Origin: Vagococcus salmoninarum
GTDB lineage: Bacteria > Bacillota > Bacilli > Lactobacillales > Vagococcaceae
Length of the DNA: 64,000 nucleotides
Assembly (NCBI RefSeq): GCF_003987495.1
Contig: NZ_NGJU01000008.1
Location: 62,001 to 126,000, forward strand
Direction: 5' to 3'
Positions 55,022 through 64,000 of the stretch are shown here, one piece after another. The translations under genes and the position numbers were made by a program. Each line of letters begins with the position of its first letter. The first letter of the stretch is position 1. Under the pieces are notes generated by a model. That model saw only the letters and a program-made list of their open reading frames with translations. It was not told the origin of the DNA and did not search any database.

Positions 55022-57292
55022 ATGAGTAGTATTATAATATCAGTTATTATCCCAATATATAATGTTGAAAGGTACATTGAAAAGACCTTAGAAAGTTTAA
55101 AATCACAAAAGTTTACTAATATTGAATATGTATTAATTAATGATGGCTCTACTGACGGAACTGAAAAGAAAATTTTAGCAGAAACGGCTCTGGATGACAG
55201 ATTTTTGATAGTAACAACTGAAAATAGAGGGGTATCAGCTGCTAGAAACATAGGATTAGATTTAAGTAAAGGAGATTATGTGTTATTTTTAGATGCAGAC
55301 GATTACTACTGTGATGATGCTATAAGTAAATTATATAAGGCTGCGATTGAAACAGAGGCAGATATAACTTATGGAAGAATTAAAAGATTTGATAATACAA
55401 AATCTTGGTATGTTAAATCACATATCGACAGTGGAATGCATCATATAGGGGAGAAAAATATACTTGATAATCCAGAGTTGTTCTACTCCATTGGGCCTGG
55501 AGCGAAGCTTTTTTCTAAAAAAATTATAAAAAGCGTGAAATTTCCAGAAAACATAAGTTACGGAGAAGATCAAATTTTGACTGTAACGGCATATCTTAAT
55601 GCTCGAAAAGTTGTGTGCATAGACGAAGATGTATACATGTATAGAATCCGAGAATCGAAAGATTCTTCGACACAAACTTTGCGCGAAAATTGTTTAGTAT
55701 ACTTGGAAGGTTTACTAGAAGTAACTAAAATAAATTTAACATATATACAAACGTCTGAAAATTATAATGAGAGTCAAAAACAATTCATAATGAAGTCCTA
55801 TTTCGAAAGACTTTTAAAATTTGAAGTATATCCTAATATAAAAGCTGGCTTGAGGAAACGGAAATACCGAAAAAAAGTAATAGATTTCGCAAAAAGATGG
55901 TTGTTAATTATTCCAAAGGAAGTTAAAAACATGATGTCTGGGATAGTAGAATTTTTGTTAATTGATTTAAATATGTATGTATTCACGTTTAATATAATTG
56001 AAAGCACCCACTTAAAAAAATTAACATTTGAAATAAACCTAGTTGATAGAGAGTGCTTAAATGATGATCAGAATAATTTATTTGAATCTAATACTAAATA
56101 TCGATTAGAGTTTATTGATAGTACTAGAATAACACATTTTTTCAAGAGGTTTAAATCACTATTAAGTTATTTTTATAAAAAAAACTATATAGGAAATAAG
56201 ATATCAGCAACTATTTTTTATGCTAGCAAAGCGTTGCCTATAAATAACAAACTTGTTGTGGTAGCCAAATCAAAAAAAATCAAAAACAATGATAGTATCT
56301 TATATATTACTGAAAAAATAGAATTTGATGAAACAATTCAAGTTAAATATGTGGATAATTTCAATAATAGCCTTACAGAAGATTGGAAAAAGTTTTTTCT
56401 TCTTTCGACAGCCAAGATAATAGTAGTAGATGACTATTTTTATTCGCTGTATAGCAAAAAAATCAAAAAAAATCAGTATTACATCCAATTATGGCATGCC
56501 GCAGGTGCGTATAAAAAATTTGGATATAGTTCGTTGGATAGAATTGACTCTAATGATATTGAATTCGAAAAAAAAGCGCATCAACAATATACACATATAA
56601 TAGCTAGTTCAAAAAGAGTTGGTGACATATATTCAGAAGCATTTAACCAGCCAAGGAATAAAGTATACGACATTGGCTTTCCAAGGACAGATATGTTAAA
56701 GAACTTAGAGGATAAAGATAAACTCCGGAAAAATTTTTTTGAAATATACCCCAATTTTTCAGACAAAAAAATAATACTATATGCACCTACTTTTAGAGGC
56801 AGCCTTACAGAAAGAGTGAAATTTAGAAGCGAAATAAATTGGTCTAAAATAAAATTACCTGATAATGTTGTATTATTAACAAAATACCATCCAATTGTAA
56901 GTGATATACCAAAAGTTAATCACACCCAAATAACAAATATTGATTCAACGAATCAATTTTCAATATTAGAATTATTAGTAATAATTGACGTATTAATTAC
57001 AGATTACTCATCACTTATTTTTGAGTATAGCTTGCTAGATAAACCGTTAATCAATTTTTTTTCGGATTATGAATCTTACAGTAAGGAAAGAGGGTTGTAT
57101 TATCCGATTGAAACGTATAGTTATGATTTAGTTGCGAAAAATGAAACTGAATTAACTGAAATGATAGAAAAAGCAATCGATCCCGAAAGGCAAATGAAAT
57201 CAAGAGAACATTTTATAACAGAGTTTATGTCTGCTTGTGACGGTTCTGCTGGCGACAGGTTTCAAAAATTAATAAATAGTTTAGTTAGATAA
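55022..57292 (+). CDS. GT2 glycosyltransferase fused to a CDP-polyol phosphotransferase (second)
   Basis: 756 aa. GT2 domain (about 1-230) with SVIIPIYNVERYI, NDGSTDGTEK, GVSAARNIG and FLDADDY; a linker; a C-terminal TagF-type domain with LWHAAGAYKKFGYSS (about 489), GFPRTDML, ILYAPTFRGS, TKYHPIV and ITDYSSLIFEYSLLDKPL (about 658). ATG 55022 is preferred over 55019 because AAGGAG then has 6-nt spacing. Different in sequence from the preceding fusion, so it is not a simple duplicate. AT-rich like its neighbour. Confidence 0.88.
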   Translation: MSSIIISVIIPIYNVERYIEKTLESLKSQKFTNIEYVLINDGSTDGTEKKILAETALDDRFLIVTTENRGVSAARNIGLDLSKGDYVLFLDADDYYCDDAISKLYKAAIETEADITYGRIKRFDNTKSWYVKSHIDSGMHHIGEKNILDNPELFYSIGPGAKLFSKKIIKSVKFPENISYGEDQILTVTAYLNARKVVCIDEDVYMYRIRESKDSSTQTLRENCLVYLEGLLEVTKINLTYIQTSENYNESQKQFIMKSYFERLLKFEVYPNIKAGLRKRKYRKKVIDFAKRWLLIIPKEVKNMMSGIVEFLLIDLNMYVFTFNIIESTHLKKLTFEINLVDRECLNDDQNNLFESNTKYRLEFIDSTRITHFFKRFKSLLSYFYKKNYIGNKISATIFYASKALPINNKLVVVAKSKKIKNNDSILYITEKIEFDETIQVKYVDNFNNSLTEDWKKFFLLSTAKIIVVDDYFYSLYSKKIKKNQYYIQLWHAAGAYKKFGYSSLDRIDSNDIEFEKKAHQQYTHIIASSKRVGDIYSEAFNQPRNKVYDIGFPRTDMLKNLEDKDKLRKNFFEIYPNFSDKKIILYAPTFRGSLTERVKFRSEINWSKIKLPDNVVLLTKYHPIVSDIPKVNHTQITNIDSTNQFSILELLVIIDVLITDYSSLIFEYSLLDKPLINFFSDYESYSKERGLYYPIETYSYDLVAKNETELTEMIEKAIDPERQMKSREHFITEFMSACDGSAGDRFQKLINSLVR

Positions 57293-57474
57293 AATTATCT
57301 GTCAAAAATTTTGAAATGTTATAAAACCTTTTACCAAAGAGTCAATAAAAGTAATGAATTTTATATAATAATCTTTACTGGAATGAAAACCAAAGTATTT
57401 GTGATTTATAGATACTAAAAAATAAATTGTTTTATATATATTTAAACTTATAAGTATGTGCCTCATAAAAATCG

Positions 57475-57513
57475 AAAAACTATGAATCTGTTATTTTTAT
57501 TCATAGTTTTTTT
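57475..57513 (+). terminator. Terminator after the polymer cluster
   Basis: AAAAACTATGAAT (57475-57487) pairs with ATTCATAGTTTTT (57499-57511), then TT. Confidence 0.9.
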
Positions 57514-57825
57514 ATTATAGTGATTGCAATTGTTAAAAAAATATAATAATATAAGATGAAAAAATTTTATACTACACTTACACAGATTTAAATAAACTGA
57601 CACGAATACATAAAATATAGCCAATTCTTATCAAAAATAAGTAAGTTTAACAACGAAAAAAAATAATAACTATGAAAGTTATCTTAATAGATTTATTTTA
57701 TTAATTTAACTTTTTAAAGGGAGTTATCTCTAATTAATTGTAACTTGTACTGGTATAAAAATTCCCCCGAAAAAGTCCAGTTTAAATTAAACTAGCTGTG
57801 AAAACCCCTTTTCAATAGGAAAAGA

Positions 57826-57854
57826 TTTTAATTCTCACTCAAAACTAGTATAAT
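57826..57854 (+). promoter_or_regulatory. Promoter of rnc
   Basis: TTTTAA (57826-57831), a 17-bp spacer, TATAAT (57849-57854). Confidence 0.6.
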
Positions 57855-57891
57855 GAAAGAAGCTCAGTAAAAATAAAAAGGATGTTAGGCT

Positions 57892-58608
57892 ATGAATGAA
57901 GAATTAACGAAACTAATTAAGCAACAGTACCAAGTAGAATTTAAAGATACGAGTTTATTAGACCAAGCTTTTACTCATTCATCTTATGTCAATGAGCATC
58001 GCTATATGCAGTTAGCAGATAACGAACGTTTGGAATTTTTAGGTGACGCCGTCTTAGAATTGGTCGTTTCAGAATTTTTGTATGGTTATTATCAAAAACT
58101 ACCAGAAGGAAAATTAACCAAGTTACGGGCAGCAATTGTCTGCGAAGACAGTTTAGCAAAATTTGCCAAAGAATGTCAGTTTGACCAGTATATTAGATTA
58201 GGTAAAGGGGAAGAAAATTCAAAAGGTCGGGAACGTCCATCGCTCTTGTGTGACTTATTTGAATCATTCCTAGGAGCTCTCTACTTAGATCAAGGGTTAG
58301 CGGCAGCAGAAGTCTTTGTTAGCAAAGTTGTGTACCCTAAAATCAAATCCGGTGCTTTTTCACATGAGATGGATCACAAAACCGCCTTGCAAGAAATTTT
58401 GCAAAAAAACGGTGACGTGGATATCGCTTATCGCTTAGTTAAAGAAGAAGGCCCAGCCCATGATCGCCAATTTTCAGTGGAAGTCAGTGTTGCCAGTAAT
58501 GTCATCGGCACAGGTGTCGGCAAGTCGAAAAAAGTGGCAGAGCAACGGGCAGCAGAATATGCTATTGTTCACATTAAAGATCGAAAAGCGAACCAACCAA
58601 ACAAATGA
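57892..58608 (+). CDS. rnc: Ribonuclease III
   Basis: Double-strand RNA endonuclease for rRNA and mRNA processing. Catalytic signature NERLEFLGDAVLELVVSEFLY, second acidic motif in DLFESFLGALYLDQG, and a C-terminal dsRNA-binding domain (DHKTALQEILQKNG to AAEYAIVHI). 238 aa. A long hairpin overlaps its last codons (58594-58630). smc follows, the usual order. Confidence 0.97.
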   Translation: MNEELTKLIKQQYQVEFKDTSLLDQAFTHSSYVNEHRYMQLADNERLEFLGDAVLELVVSEFLYGYYQKLPEGKLTKLRAAIVCEDSLAKFAKECQFDQYIRLGKGEENSKGRERPSLLCDLFESFLGALYLDQGLAAAEVFVSKVVYPKIKSGAFSHEMDHKTALQEILQKNGDVDIAYRLVKEEGPAHDRQFSVEVSVASNVIGTGVGKSKKVAEQRAAEYAIVHIKDRKANQPNK

Positions 58609-58630
58609 TTACTTGTCATTTGTTTGGTTG
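58594..58630 (+). other. Stem-loop overlapping the rnc stop codon
   Basis: AACCAAACAAATGA (58595-58608, containing the stop) pairs with TCATTTGTTTGGTT (58616-58629). The following Ts are interrupted, so it may be a weak terminator, or an RNase III processing site given the long perfect duplex (inference). Confidence 0.6.
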
Positions 58631-58684
58631 CCTTTAGTTTAAAGGAACAAATTAGTCAATGTAGTTGAAAGGGGCCATGTGGTC

Positions 58685-61600
58685 GTGTATTTGAAAAAAA
58701 TTGAGATTGCTGGCTTTAAGTCCTTTGCTGAACGGACGGTGATTGAGTTTGACCGAGGCTTAACAGCAGTTGTTGGGCCAAATGGTAGTGGTAAAAGTAA
58801 TATTACTGAAGCCATTCGGTGGGTCTTAGGGGAACAGTCGGCTAAAAGCCTCCGTGGTGGCAAAATGCCAGATGTTATTTTCGCGGGAACAGCCACGCGG
58901 AAACAATTAAATATTGCGGAAGTAACCGTTGTTTTAGACAATGAACAACGTTTTTTACCTTTGGACTTTAGTGAAGTCAGTGTTACCCGTCGTTTAAAAC
59001 GGAGCGGAGAAAGTGATTTCTTTATTAATAAGCAAAGTTGTCGTTTAAAAGACATTATTGATCTCTTTATGGACTCTGGTTTAGGAAAAGAATCTTTCTC
59101 GATTATTTCCCAAGGTAAAGTGGAAGCAATCTTTAATAGTAAACCAGAAGACCGTCGGGGGATATTTGAAGAAGCCGCCGGCGTTTTAAAGTACAAGCAA
59201 CGAAAACGTCAAGCGGAACAAAAACTGTTTGAAACCGAAGACAACTTAAATCGTGTCCAAGACATTATTTATGAATTAGAAGGACAGCTAGCACCTTTAA
59301 GTGAGCAAAGTGACGTTGCTAAAAAATATTTACAATTAAAAGAGCAACTAACCTCAGTTGATGTTGGTGTCACAGTTCATGAGATCGATCACTTAAAGGA
59401 ACAATGGCAAACAACAGAAGTCGAGTTAACAGCAGTCAATGAAACGTTAGCCCAAGTCAGTGAGTCGATTGCTAATTTTGAGCGGACGTTAATTAATCTA
59501 CGGGACAAACGGACTCGTTTAGATGAGAAACTAGATACTGAGCAACAGCAATTATTAAGTGTGACAGAAACTTATGAGCAAGCTGAAGGTCAAAAAAATG
59601 TCTTACTTGAAAGAAGTAAAAACACTGAAAAGACCTCAAGTGAATACAGTGATAACTTAGCAGAACTGCAAGGGAAAATTGCCGTCATTGAAAGTGAAGC
59701 TCAAGGGTTAACAACGGAGTTGGCCAAACAAGAAAGCCGCAAGTCAGAGCTTTTAGTGACAATTCAAGAATTAGAAGAGCGGGTTGAACGGTACAGTAAA
59801 TCAGCGAAAGATCGTTTAGCGGAATTACGTAGTGAATACGTTGAATTAATGCAAAATCAAGCCAATACGAGTAATGATTTAAAGCATTTAGAACGTAAAT
59901 TCACACAAGAAACGTCGAAAAATCAAGAAGCTGTCGATCAACACAGTCAGTTATTAACGAAACAAGCTAAGCTACAAGAAAAAGAAGCAGCTAGTAATGA
60001 AAAATTAAGCCTCCATAGCCAAAGCTTAGAAAGCTTACGGAAAGATTACGTAAGAGTGCAACAAGAAACCCATCAAGCGAAACAAGACTTAGCATTAAAA
60101 GAAAAACAAATGTATGATGCTATGGGGATTTTGCAACAAGGGAAAGCTCGTCAGAAGAGTCTCCAAGAACTGCAAGAAAACTACGCTGGTTTTTATCAAG
60201 GGGTTAGAGCGGTCTTAAAAGCTAAAACTGAGTTACCAGGAATTGTCGGAGCAGTGGCGGAATTAATTCAAGTGCCAACTGATTTAGCTTTAGGAATCGA
60301 AACAGCCTTAGGTGGCGCTGCTCAAAGTGTCATCGTCGAAGATGAAAAAGTTGGCCGGGAAGCCATCGCTTATTTACGTAATAAACGACTTGGTCGGGCG
60401 ACCTTCTTACCATTAACAACGATTAAACCCCGGCAGTTAAATGACGGTATTCGCCAAGAACTCAAAGGCACTAAAGGGTTTGTCGGCATTGCTAGTGACT
60501 TAGTCAGTTTTGAACCAAAGATTAAAAATATTGTTGAAAACTTATTAGGAATCACCATTCTTGCTCGAGACTTAGCTAGTGCCAATAGTATTGCGAAGCA
60601 AGTTCGTTACCAGTTCCGGGTAGTTTCCCTTGAAGGGGACGTTATGAACCCAGGTGGTTCGATGACTGGTGGAGCGACTCGAAAAGGTAACCAAGGCAAT
60701 CTCTTTGCCCAAGCGGGGGAACTGCAAAGTTTAACTGAGCAAGTTGCTAAAATGGAAAGTGAATTAGTGAAACGGGAAGATGTGGTCCGTTTATTAAAAA
60801 TCACAGCCAGTGAAAAAGAAGTCGATTTAGAAAACTTACGTGAAGCTGGAGAAATTGCTCGTCTGAAAGAGCAAGAGTTAAAAAGTAGTATCGAACTTTT
60901 AAGAACGGAACGGAGTCAACTGACCCGGGAGCAAGAAGCCTTTGAGCGTGAGTCTCAAGGGTTGACTAGCTTTTTAGCAGAGTACGAAAGCCAAAAAGCA
61001 ACGTTAGAAACCGAGATGGCGAGGATTCAAACCGCTCGTAAAGCCCTCGATGAAGAGATGAATCAAACAGATCAACTGGAAGCCATTAATACTGAAAAGC
61101 GGGAAGCTTACCAAGAAGAATTAAAACAGAAACAAGCCAAAACCGCAGTATTAGTTGAAAAAATTGCTCATACAGGCGGATTACTCGCTGATAAAAAAGG
61201 GCAACTTCAAGAAGCTCAACGTTCGGCTGCTAAGTTGTCAGAACAAATTCGGATGTTAACCGATGACAGTTCTAACCATTTAGAATCGAAAGAATCTGTG
61301 GAAACGCGGATGGCGGACTTACAACAACGTAAAGTCGATTTACAAGCCTCCTTAGTTAGCTTAAAAGCTGAACGGGAAAGTGTTCATCAAAAAATTGCCG
61401 AGTTAGATGAAAATGTGACATTGAGCAATAAACAACAACAAAGCTTATTAGGTCAAAAATCGAAAGGTGAAGTTCTAAAAAGTCGTTCGGAAGTCGGCAT
61501 GGACAACGCCTTGCAACATCTCCAAGAAGACTACAGTTTAACTTACGAAGCGGGGAAAGATTTATATCCTTTAGAAGTTGATTTCGAAACAGCGAAAGGG

Positions 61601-62266
61601 CGTATTCGTGGCTTGAAACGGGAAATCGATGGCTTAGGCCCTGTCAATATGGCGGCGATTGAGCAATTTGAGACTGTCAATGAACGTTATACTTTCTTAG
61701 TGACTCAGCGAGATGATTTGTTAGATGCGAAAGAGAGTCTTTTTGACACGATGAATGAGATGGATGACATCGTCAAAGAAAAATTTGAAGAAGTCTTTAT
61801 CGCCATTCGCGATAAATTCCAAGTCGTTTTTCCAAATATGTTTGGTGGTGGTCATGCTGATTTAATCTTGACAGACCCAACGGATTTATTGAATACGGGG
61901 ATTGAAATTGTCGCTCAACCGCCTGGTAAGAAACTCCAAAGTTTAAGCCTATTGTCAGGTGGCGAAAGAGCCTTAACGGCGATTGCCTTGCTCTTCTCAA
62001 TTATCCAAGTCCGACCAGTGCCATTCTGTGTCCTTGATGAAGTTGAAGCCGCTCTTGATGAAGCAAACGTGGCACGTTTTGGTCAGTATTTAAGTCATTT
62101 TGAAGACGATACTCAGTTCATCGTGATTACTCACCGTAAAGGAACGATGGAAGCAGCCGATGTCTTATATGGAGTGACAATGCAAGAATCAGGCATTTCG
62201 AAAATTGTCTCTGTCCGCTTAGAAGATGTCAATGAGCGTGGCGACATTGATTTAGAAGAGCCATAA
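58685..62266 (+). CDS. smc: Chromosome partition protein Smc
   Basis: Condensin ATPase. N-terminal YLKKIEIAGFKSFAERT and Walker A GPNGSGKSNITEAI; long coiled coil; hinge about residues 505-660 (ELPGIVGAVAELIQVP, GALGGAA-type region); second coiled coil; signature LSGGERALTAIALLF and Walker B CVLDEVEAALDEANV. In-frame GTGs at 58679 and 58685; the latter gives the family-typical MYLKKIE start, though spacing from AAAGGGG favours neither clearly. 1193 aa, normal. Confidence 0.95.
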   Translation: MYLKKIEIAGFKSFAERTVIEFDRGLTAVVGPNGSGKSNITEAIRWVLGEQSAKSLRGGKMPDVIFAGTATRKQLNIAEVTVVLDNEQRFLPLDFSEVSVTRRLKRSGESDFFINKQSCRLKDIIDLFMDSGLGKESFSIISQGKVEAIFNSKPEDRRGIFEEAAGVLKYKQRKRQAEQKLFETEDNLNRVQDIIYELEGQLAPLSEQSDVAKKYLQLKEQLTSVDVGVTVHEIDHLKEQWQTTEVELTAVNETLAQVSESIANFERTLINLRDKRTRLDEKLDTEQQQLLSVTETYEQAEGQKNVLLERSKNTEKTSSEYSDNLAELQGKIAVIESEAQGLTTELAKQESRKSELLVTIQELEERVERYSKSAKDRLAELRSEYVELMQNQANTSNDLKHLERKFTQETSKNQEAVDQHSQLLTKQAKLQEKEAASNEKLSLHSQSLESLRKDYVRVQQETHQAKQDLALKEKQMYDAMGILQQGKARQKSLQELQENYAGFYQGVRAVLKAKTELPGIVGAVAELIQVPTDLALGIETALGGAAQSVIVEDEKVGREAIAYLRNKRLGRATFLPLTTIKPRQLNDGIRQELKGTKGFVGIASDLVSFEPKIKNIVENLLGITILARDLASANSIAKQVRYQFRVVSLEGDVMNPGGSMTGGATRKGNQGNLFAQAGELQSLTEQVAKMESELVKREDVVRLLKITASEKEVDLENLREAGEIARLKEQELKSSIELLRTERSQLTREQEAFERESQGLTSFLAEYESQKATLETEMARIQTARKALDEEMNQTDQLEAINTEKREAYQEELKQKQAKTAVLVEKIAHTGGLLADKKGQLQEAQRSAAKLSEQIRMLTDDSSNHLESKESVETRMADLQQRKVDLQASLVSLKAERESVHQKIAELDENVTLSNKQQQSLLGQKSKGEVLKSRSEVGMDNALQHLQEDYSLTYEAGKDLYPLEVDFETAKGRIRGLKREIDGLGPVNMAAIEQFETVNERYTFLVTQRDDLLDAKESLFDTMNEMDDIVKEKFEEVFIAIRDKFQVVFPNMFGGGHADLILTDPTDLLNTGIEIVAQPPGKKLQSLSLLSGGERALTAIALLFSIIQVRPVPFCVLDEVEAALDEANVARFGQYLSHFEDDTQFIVITHRKGTMEAADVLYGVTMQESGISKIVSVRLEDVNERGDIDLEEP

Positions 62267-62295
62267 ATAATGAAGCTTTAAGAAGGGAAGAGTCC

Positions 62296-63120
62296 ATGAT
62301 TAAATTAATTGCAATTGATTTAGACGGCACCTTATTAAAAGATGATAAAACGATTTCCGAAAGAAATATCACAACCTTGAAGGCAGCGAAAGTCCAAGGA
62401 GTTAAAGTGGTTCTCTGTACAGGGCGCCCTTTAAACTCCGTCTTAGCCCACTTAGAAACTTTAGGGCTCACTGATCCTGGTGATTACGCAGTTACCTTTA
62501 ATGGGGGCTTAGTTCAAGCTAACGATACTGGGGAGATTTTATCTCAAGATGTGATGTCGGTGGCTGATGCTAAAGATATTTACGAATTAACGAGTCGTTT
62601 AGAAATTCCTTTAGATGCGGTGGCAGGTGATTATGTATACCGGATTCAACCACAGCCAGTCGCCTATCCGTCAATGTACGATCAATTAAATAAGATTTTG
62701 ATTTTTGAAGATCGGACTTTTTTAGAGCTAGCAGCCGATCAAGTGATTAATAAAATGGTTTCAGCCATACCAGCTGAGTATCTTGAGGAAAAACTTCCCC
62801 AAGTGCCGGCTGACTATCACGACCGTTATAACATTGTCCGCTCCGGGGAATTTTTGTTTGAATTTTTACCGAAGCACGTTTCTAAAGCCAATGGGTTAGC
62901 CAAGCTAGGGGCTTTATTAAATATTGAAAAATCAGAAATGATGGCTTTAGGTGATGAAGAAAATGATTTAGCAATGATTGAGTATGTTGGTCTAGGTGTA
63001 GCGATGGCGAATGCTACAGCAGAATTAAAAGGGGCCGCCCAATACATTACTGAGACTAATGAAAATCACGGTGTGGCTTTAGCAGTTGAAAAATTTGTTT
63101 TATTGCCAACAGCAGAGTAA
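62296..63120 (+). CDS. Cof-type HAD-IIB phosphatase
   Basis: 274-aa haloacid-dehalogenase phosphatase. Motif I DLDGTLLKDD, motif II CTGRP, the C2B cap, and motif IV GDEENDLAMIEYVGLGVAMANA. Members dephosphorylate sugar phosphates or cofactors such as FMN or PLP; the substrate cannot be told from sequence. The smc-HAD-ftsY order is common in Lactobacillales. Confidence 0.92.
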   Translation: MIKLIAIDLDGTLLKDDKTISERNITTLKAAKVQGVKVVLCTGRPLNSVLAHLETLGLTDPGDYAVTFNGGLVQANDTGEILSQDVMSVADAKDIYELTSRLEIPLDAVAGDYVYRIQPQPVAYPSMYDQLNKILIFEDRTFLELAADQVINKMVSAIPAEYLEEKLPQVPADYHDRYNIVRSGEFLFEFLPKHVSKANGLAKLGALLNIEKSEMMALGDEENDLAMIEYVGLGVAMANATAELKGAAQYITETNENHGVALAVEKFVLLPTAE

Positions 63121-63144
63121 GGCCTTGAAAGGAAGACGTTAATT

Positions 63145-64000
63145 ATGGGATTTTTTAAAAAAATCAAAAGAGCCTTTACCGGCGAAGAAGAACCAGTCCA
63201 AGAACTAAATGAGTTAGTTCCAGAAGAGGAAAGTGAGCTCTTAGAGACAAGTGACAGCCCAGAGCAAGTTCCCCCAGTAGAATCAGTTGAAACAACTGAG
63301 ACTGAGGAAGCAAGGGAAGCAGTCGAACTAGAAAAAATTGAGGAAGTCTTGGCAGAACCGACAATAATTGAAACAACGACGCCACTTTCAGAAAAAGTAA
63401 CAGAAGAAGTCACTGCTGTTGAAAGTGTTGAGGAAGAAGTAGCCGTCACTGAAACCGAAGAGGAACTTGGCAAGACTGAAGAAGTAGTTGAAGAACAGCC
63501 GGAACTAGTAGAAACAACGGCTGCCACTAAGATGGATAAAGGCTTGAAAAAAACCCGTCGTAGTTTCTCACAAGTCATGAATGAGTTAATGGCGAACTTC
63601 CGCAGTGTTGACGAAGATTTCTTTGAAGAGTTAGAAGAAACGTTGATTACCGCCGATGTTGGTTTTGAAACCTCATTGCGAATTACGGATGAGTTACGAA
63701 AAGAAGTCAAGTTACAAAATGCTAAAAAATCTCAAGATGTTCAACGGGTAATTATTGAAAAACTTGTTGAAATTTATCAAGAGAAGGGCATCGACGAAAA
63801 CAATGACTTAAACATTCAAGCAGAAGGTTTAACGGTGATGCTTTTTGTCGGCGTCAATGGCGTCGGTAAAACTACGAGTATTGGTAAACTAGCCAATCAA
63901 TACCGAGAAGCTGGCAAGAAAGTGTTATTAGTTGCAGCAGATACCTTTAGAGCCGGGGCGATTGAACAACTAGTCGTCTGGGGTGAACGGGCCCAAGTGG
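63145..64000 (+). CDS. ftsY: Signal recognition particle receptor FtsY, N-terminal part (cut by window end)
   Basis: Starts ATG 63145 with AAAGGAAG upstream, giving [17 protein letters not shown] long acidic A domain rich in Glu, Thr and Val (about residues 12-125) is followed by the helical N domain ([29 protein letters not shown]). The G domain begins with [17 protein letters not shown] and [13 protein letters not shown] before the window ends; the remaining GTPase part lies outside. It docks ribosome-SRP complexes at the membrane. 285 codons are visible. Confidence 0.96.
   Translation, partial: MGFFKKIKRAFTGEEEPVQELNELVPEEESELLETSDSPEQVPPVESVETTETEEAREAVELEKIEEVLAEPTIIETTTPLSEKVTEEVTAVESVEEEVAVTETEEELGKTEEVVEEQPELVETTAATKMDKGLKKTRRSFSQVMNELMANFRSVDEDFFEELEETLITADVGFETSLRITDELRKEVKLQNAKKSQDVQRVIIEKLVEIYQEKGIDENNDLNIQAEGLTVMLFVGVNGVGKTTSIGKLANQYREAGKKVLLVAADTFRAGAIEQLVVWGERAQV

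Larger units (their letters stand above)
57293..57891. other. AT-rich 600-bp intergenic stretch
   Basis: No credible gene. It contains a terminator (57475-57513), a copy of the oppA promoter motif TGATTGCAATT (57521-57531) with AATAAT 15 bp after TTGCAA, an 11-codon frame at 57556 without a ribosome site, an isolated AAAGGGAG near 57716, and the rnc promoter at its end. It looks like a junction left by insertion or decay. Confidence 0.7.

Noticed and set aside
57556-57591. Eleven-codon frame after the stray promoter motif
   Set aside because: No ribosome site and no similarity to a known leader peptide.
63066-63710. 214-aa minus-strand frame opposite ftsY
   Set aside because: A Ser/Val-rich shadow of the acidic Glu/Thr-rich FtsY A domain; no start signals.

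Overview
The window is chromosomal core DNA of a low-GC Gram-positive bacterium in the order Lactobacillales. Gene order and protein style (gmk-rpoZ-priA-def-fmt-rsmB-stp-prkC-rsgA-rpe-thiN; asp23-like-fakA-recG-plsX-acpP; a lactococcal-type oppDFBCA operon; rnc-smc-HAD-ftsY) point to an Enterococcus/Vagococcus-like member of the Enterococcaceae. That placement is inference from family knowledge; no search was possible.

1-8.3 kb: the 3' part of ddl, then murF, the DEAD-box helicase cshA behind an unusually long structured leader (2168-2652), acpS, an uncharacterised minus-strand gene, a GNAT-patatin fusion, a YdbC/PC4-like protein and yicC. 8.3-20.4 kb: housekeeping genes for nucleotides, transcription, replication restart, translation and signalling (gmk, rpoZ, priA, def, fmt, rsmB, stp, prkC, ridA-like, rsgA, rpe, thiN). 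coaBC, often found between rpoZ and priA in Bacillales, is absent here. 20.4-26.9 kb: rpmB on the minus strand, then asp23-like, fakA, recG, plsX and acpP, which is mostly membrane-lipid metabolism.

27-49 kb: a large peptide-uptake region. A first ABC transporter (oppDFBCA) is followed by three more oppA-like lipoprotein genes and one minus-strand LPXTG alpha/beta hydrolase. A second transporter of another subtype follows (oppA, small membrane protein on the minus strand, oppBCDF, oppA). The region holds six peptide-binding lipoproteins for two permease/ATPase sets. CodY-like boxes lie before oppD, the second oppA and the last oppA, so nutrient control by CodY is likely. Two of the oppA genes share a nearly identical promoter block.

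49-57.3 kb: a cell-wall polymer cluster. tarI and tarJ (CDP-ribitol synthesis) are followed by a TagF/TarL-like polyol-phosphate transferase and two very large GT2-polyol-phosphate transferase fusion proteins. The last three genes are clearly more AT-rich than their surroundings and look acquired. The cluster sits between the peptide transporters and rnc.

57.9-64 kb: rnc, smc, a Cof-type HAD phosphatase and the 5' part of ftsY, cut by the window end.

The strongest undescribed-looking signals are: the cshA leader, which contains a tandemly duplicated RNA unit with mutually exclusive pairings next to the Shine-Dalgarno sequence; a small membrane-protein gene interrupted at a T7 tract that also reads as a canonical -1 slippery heptamer; the repeat-bearing tarI leader; and the oppA expansion with its shared promoter block. 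No tRNA, rRNA, CRISPR array, insertion sequence or known riboswitch was recognised.
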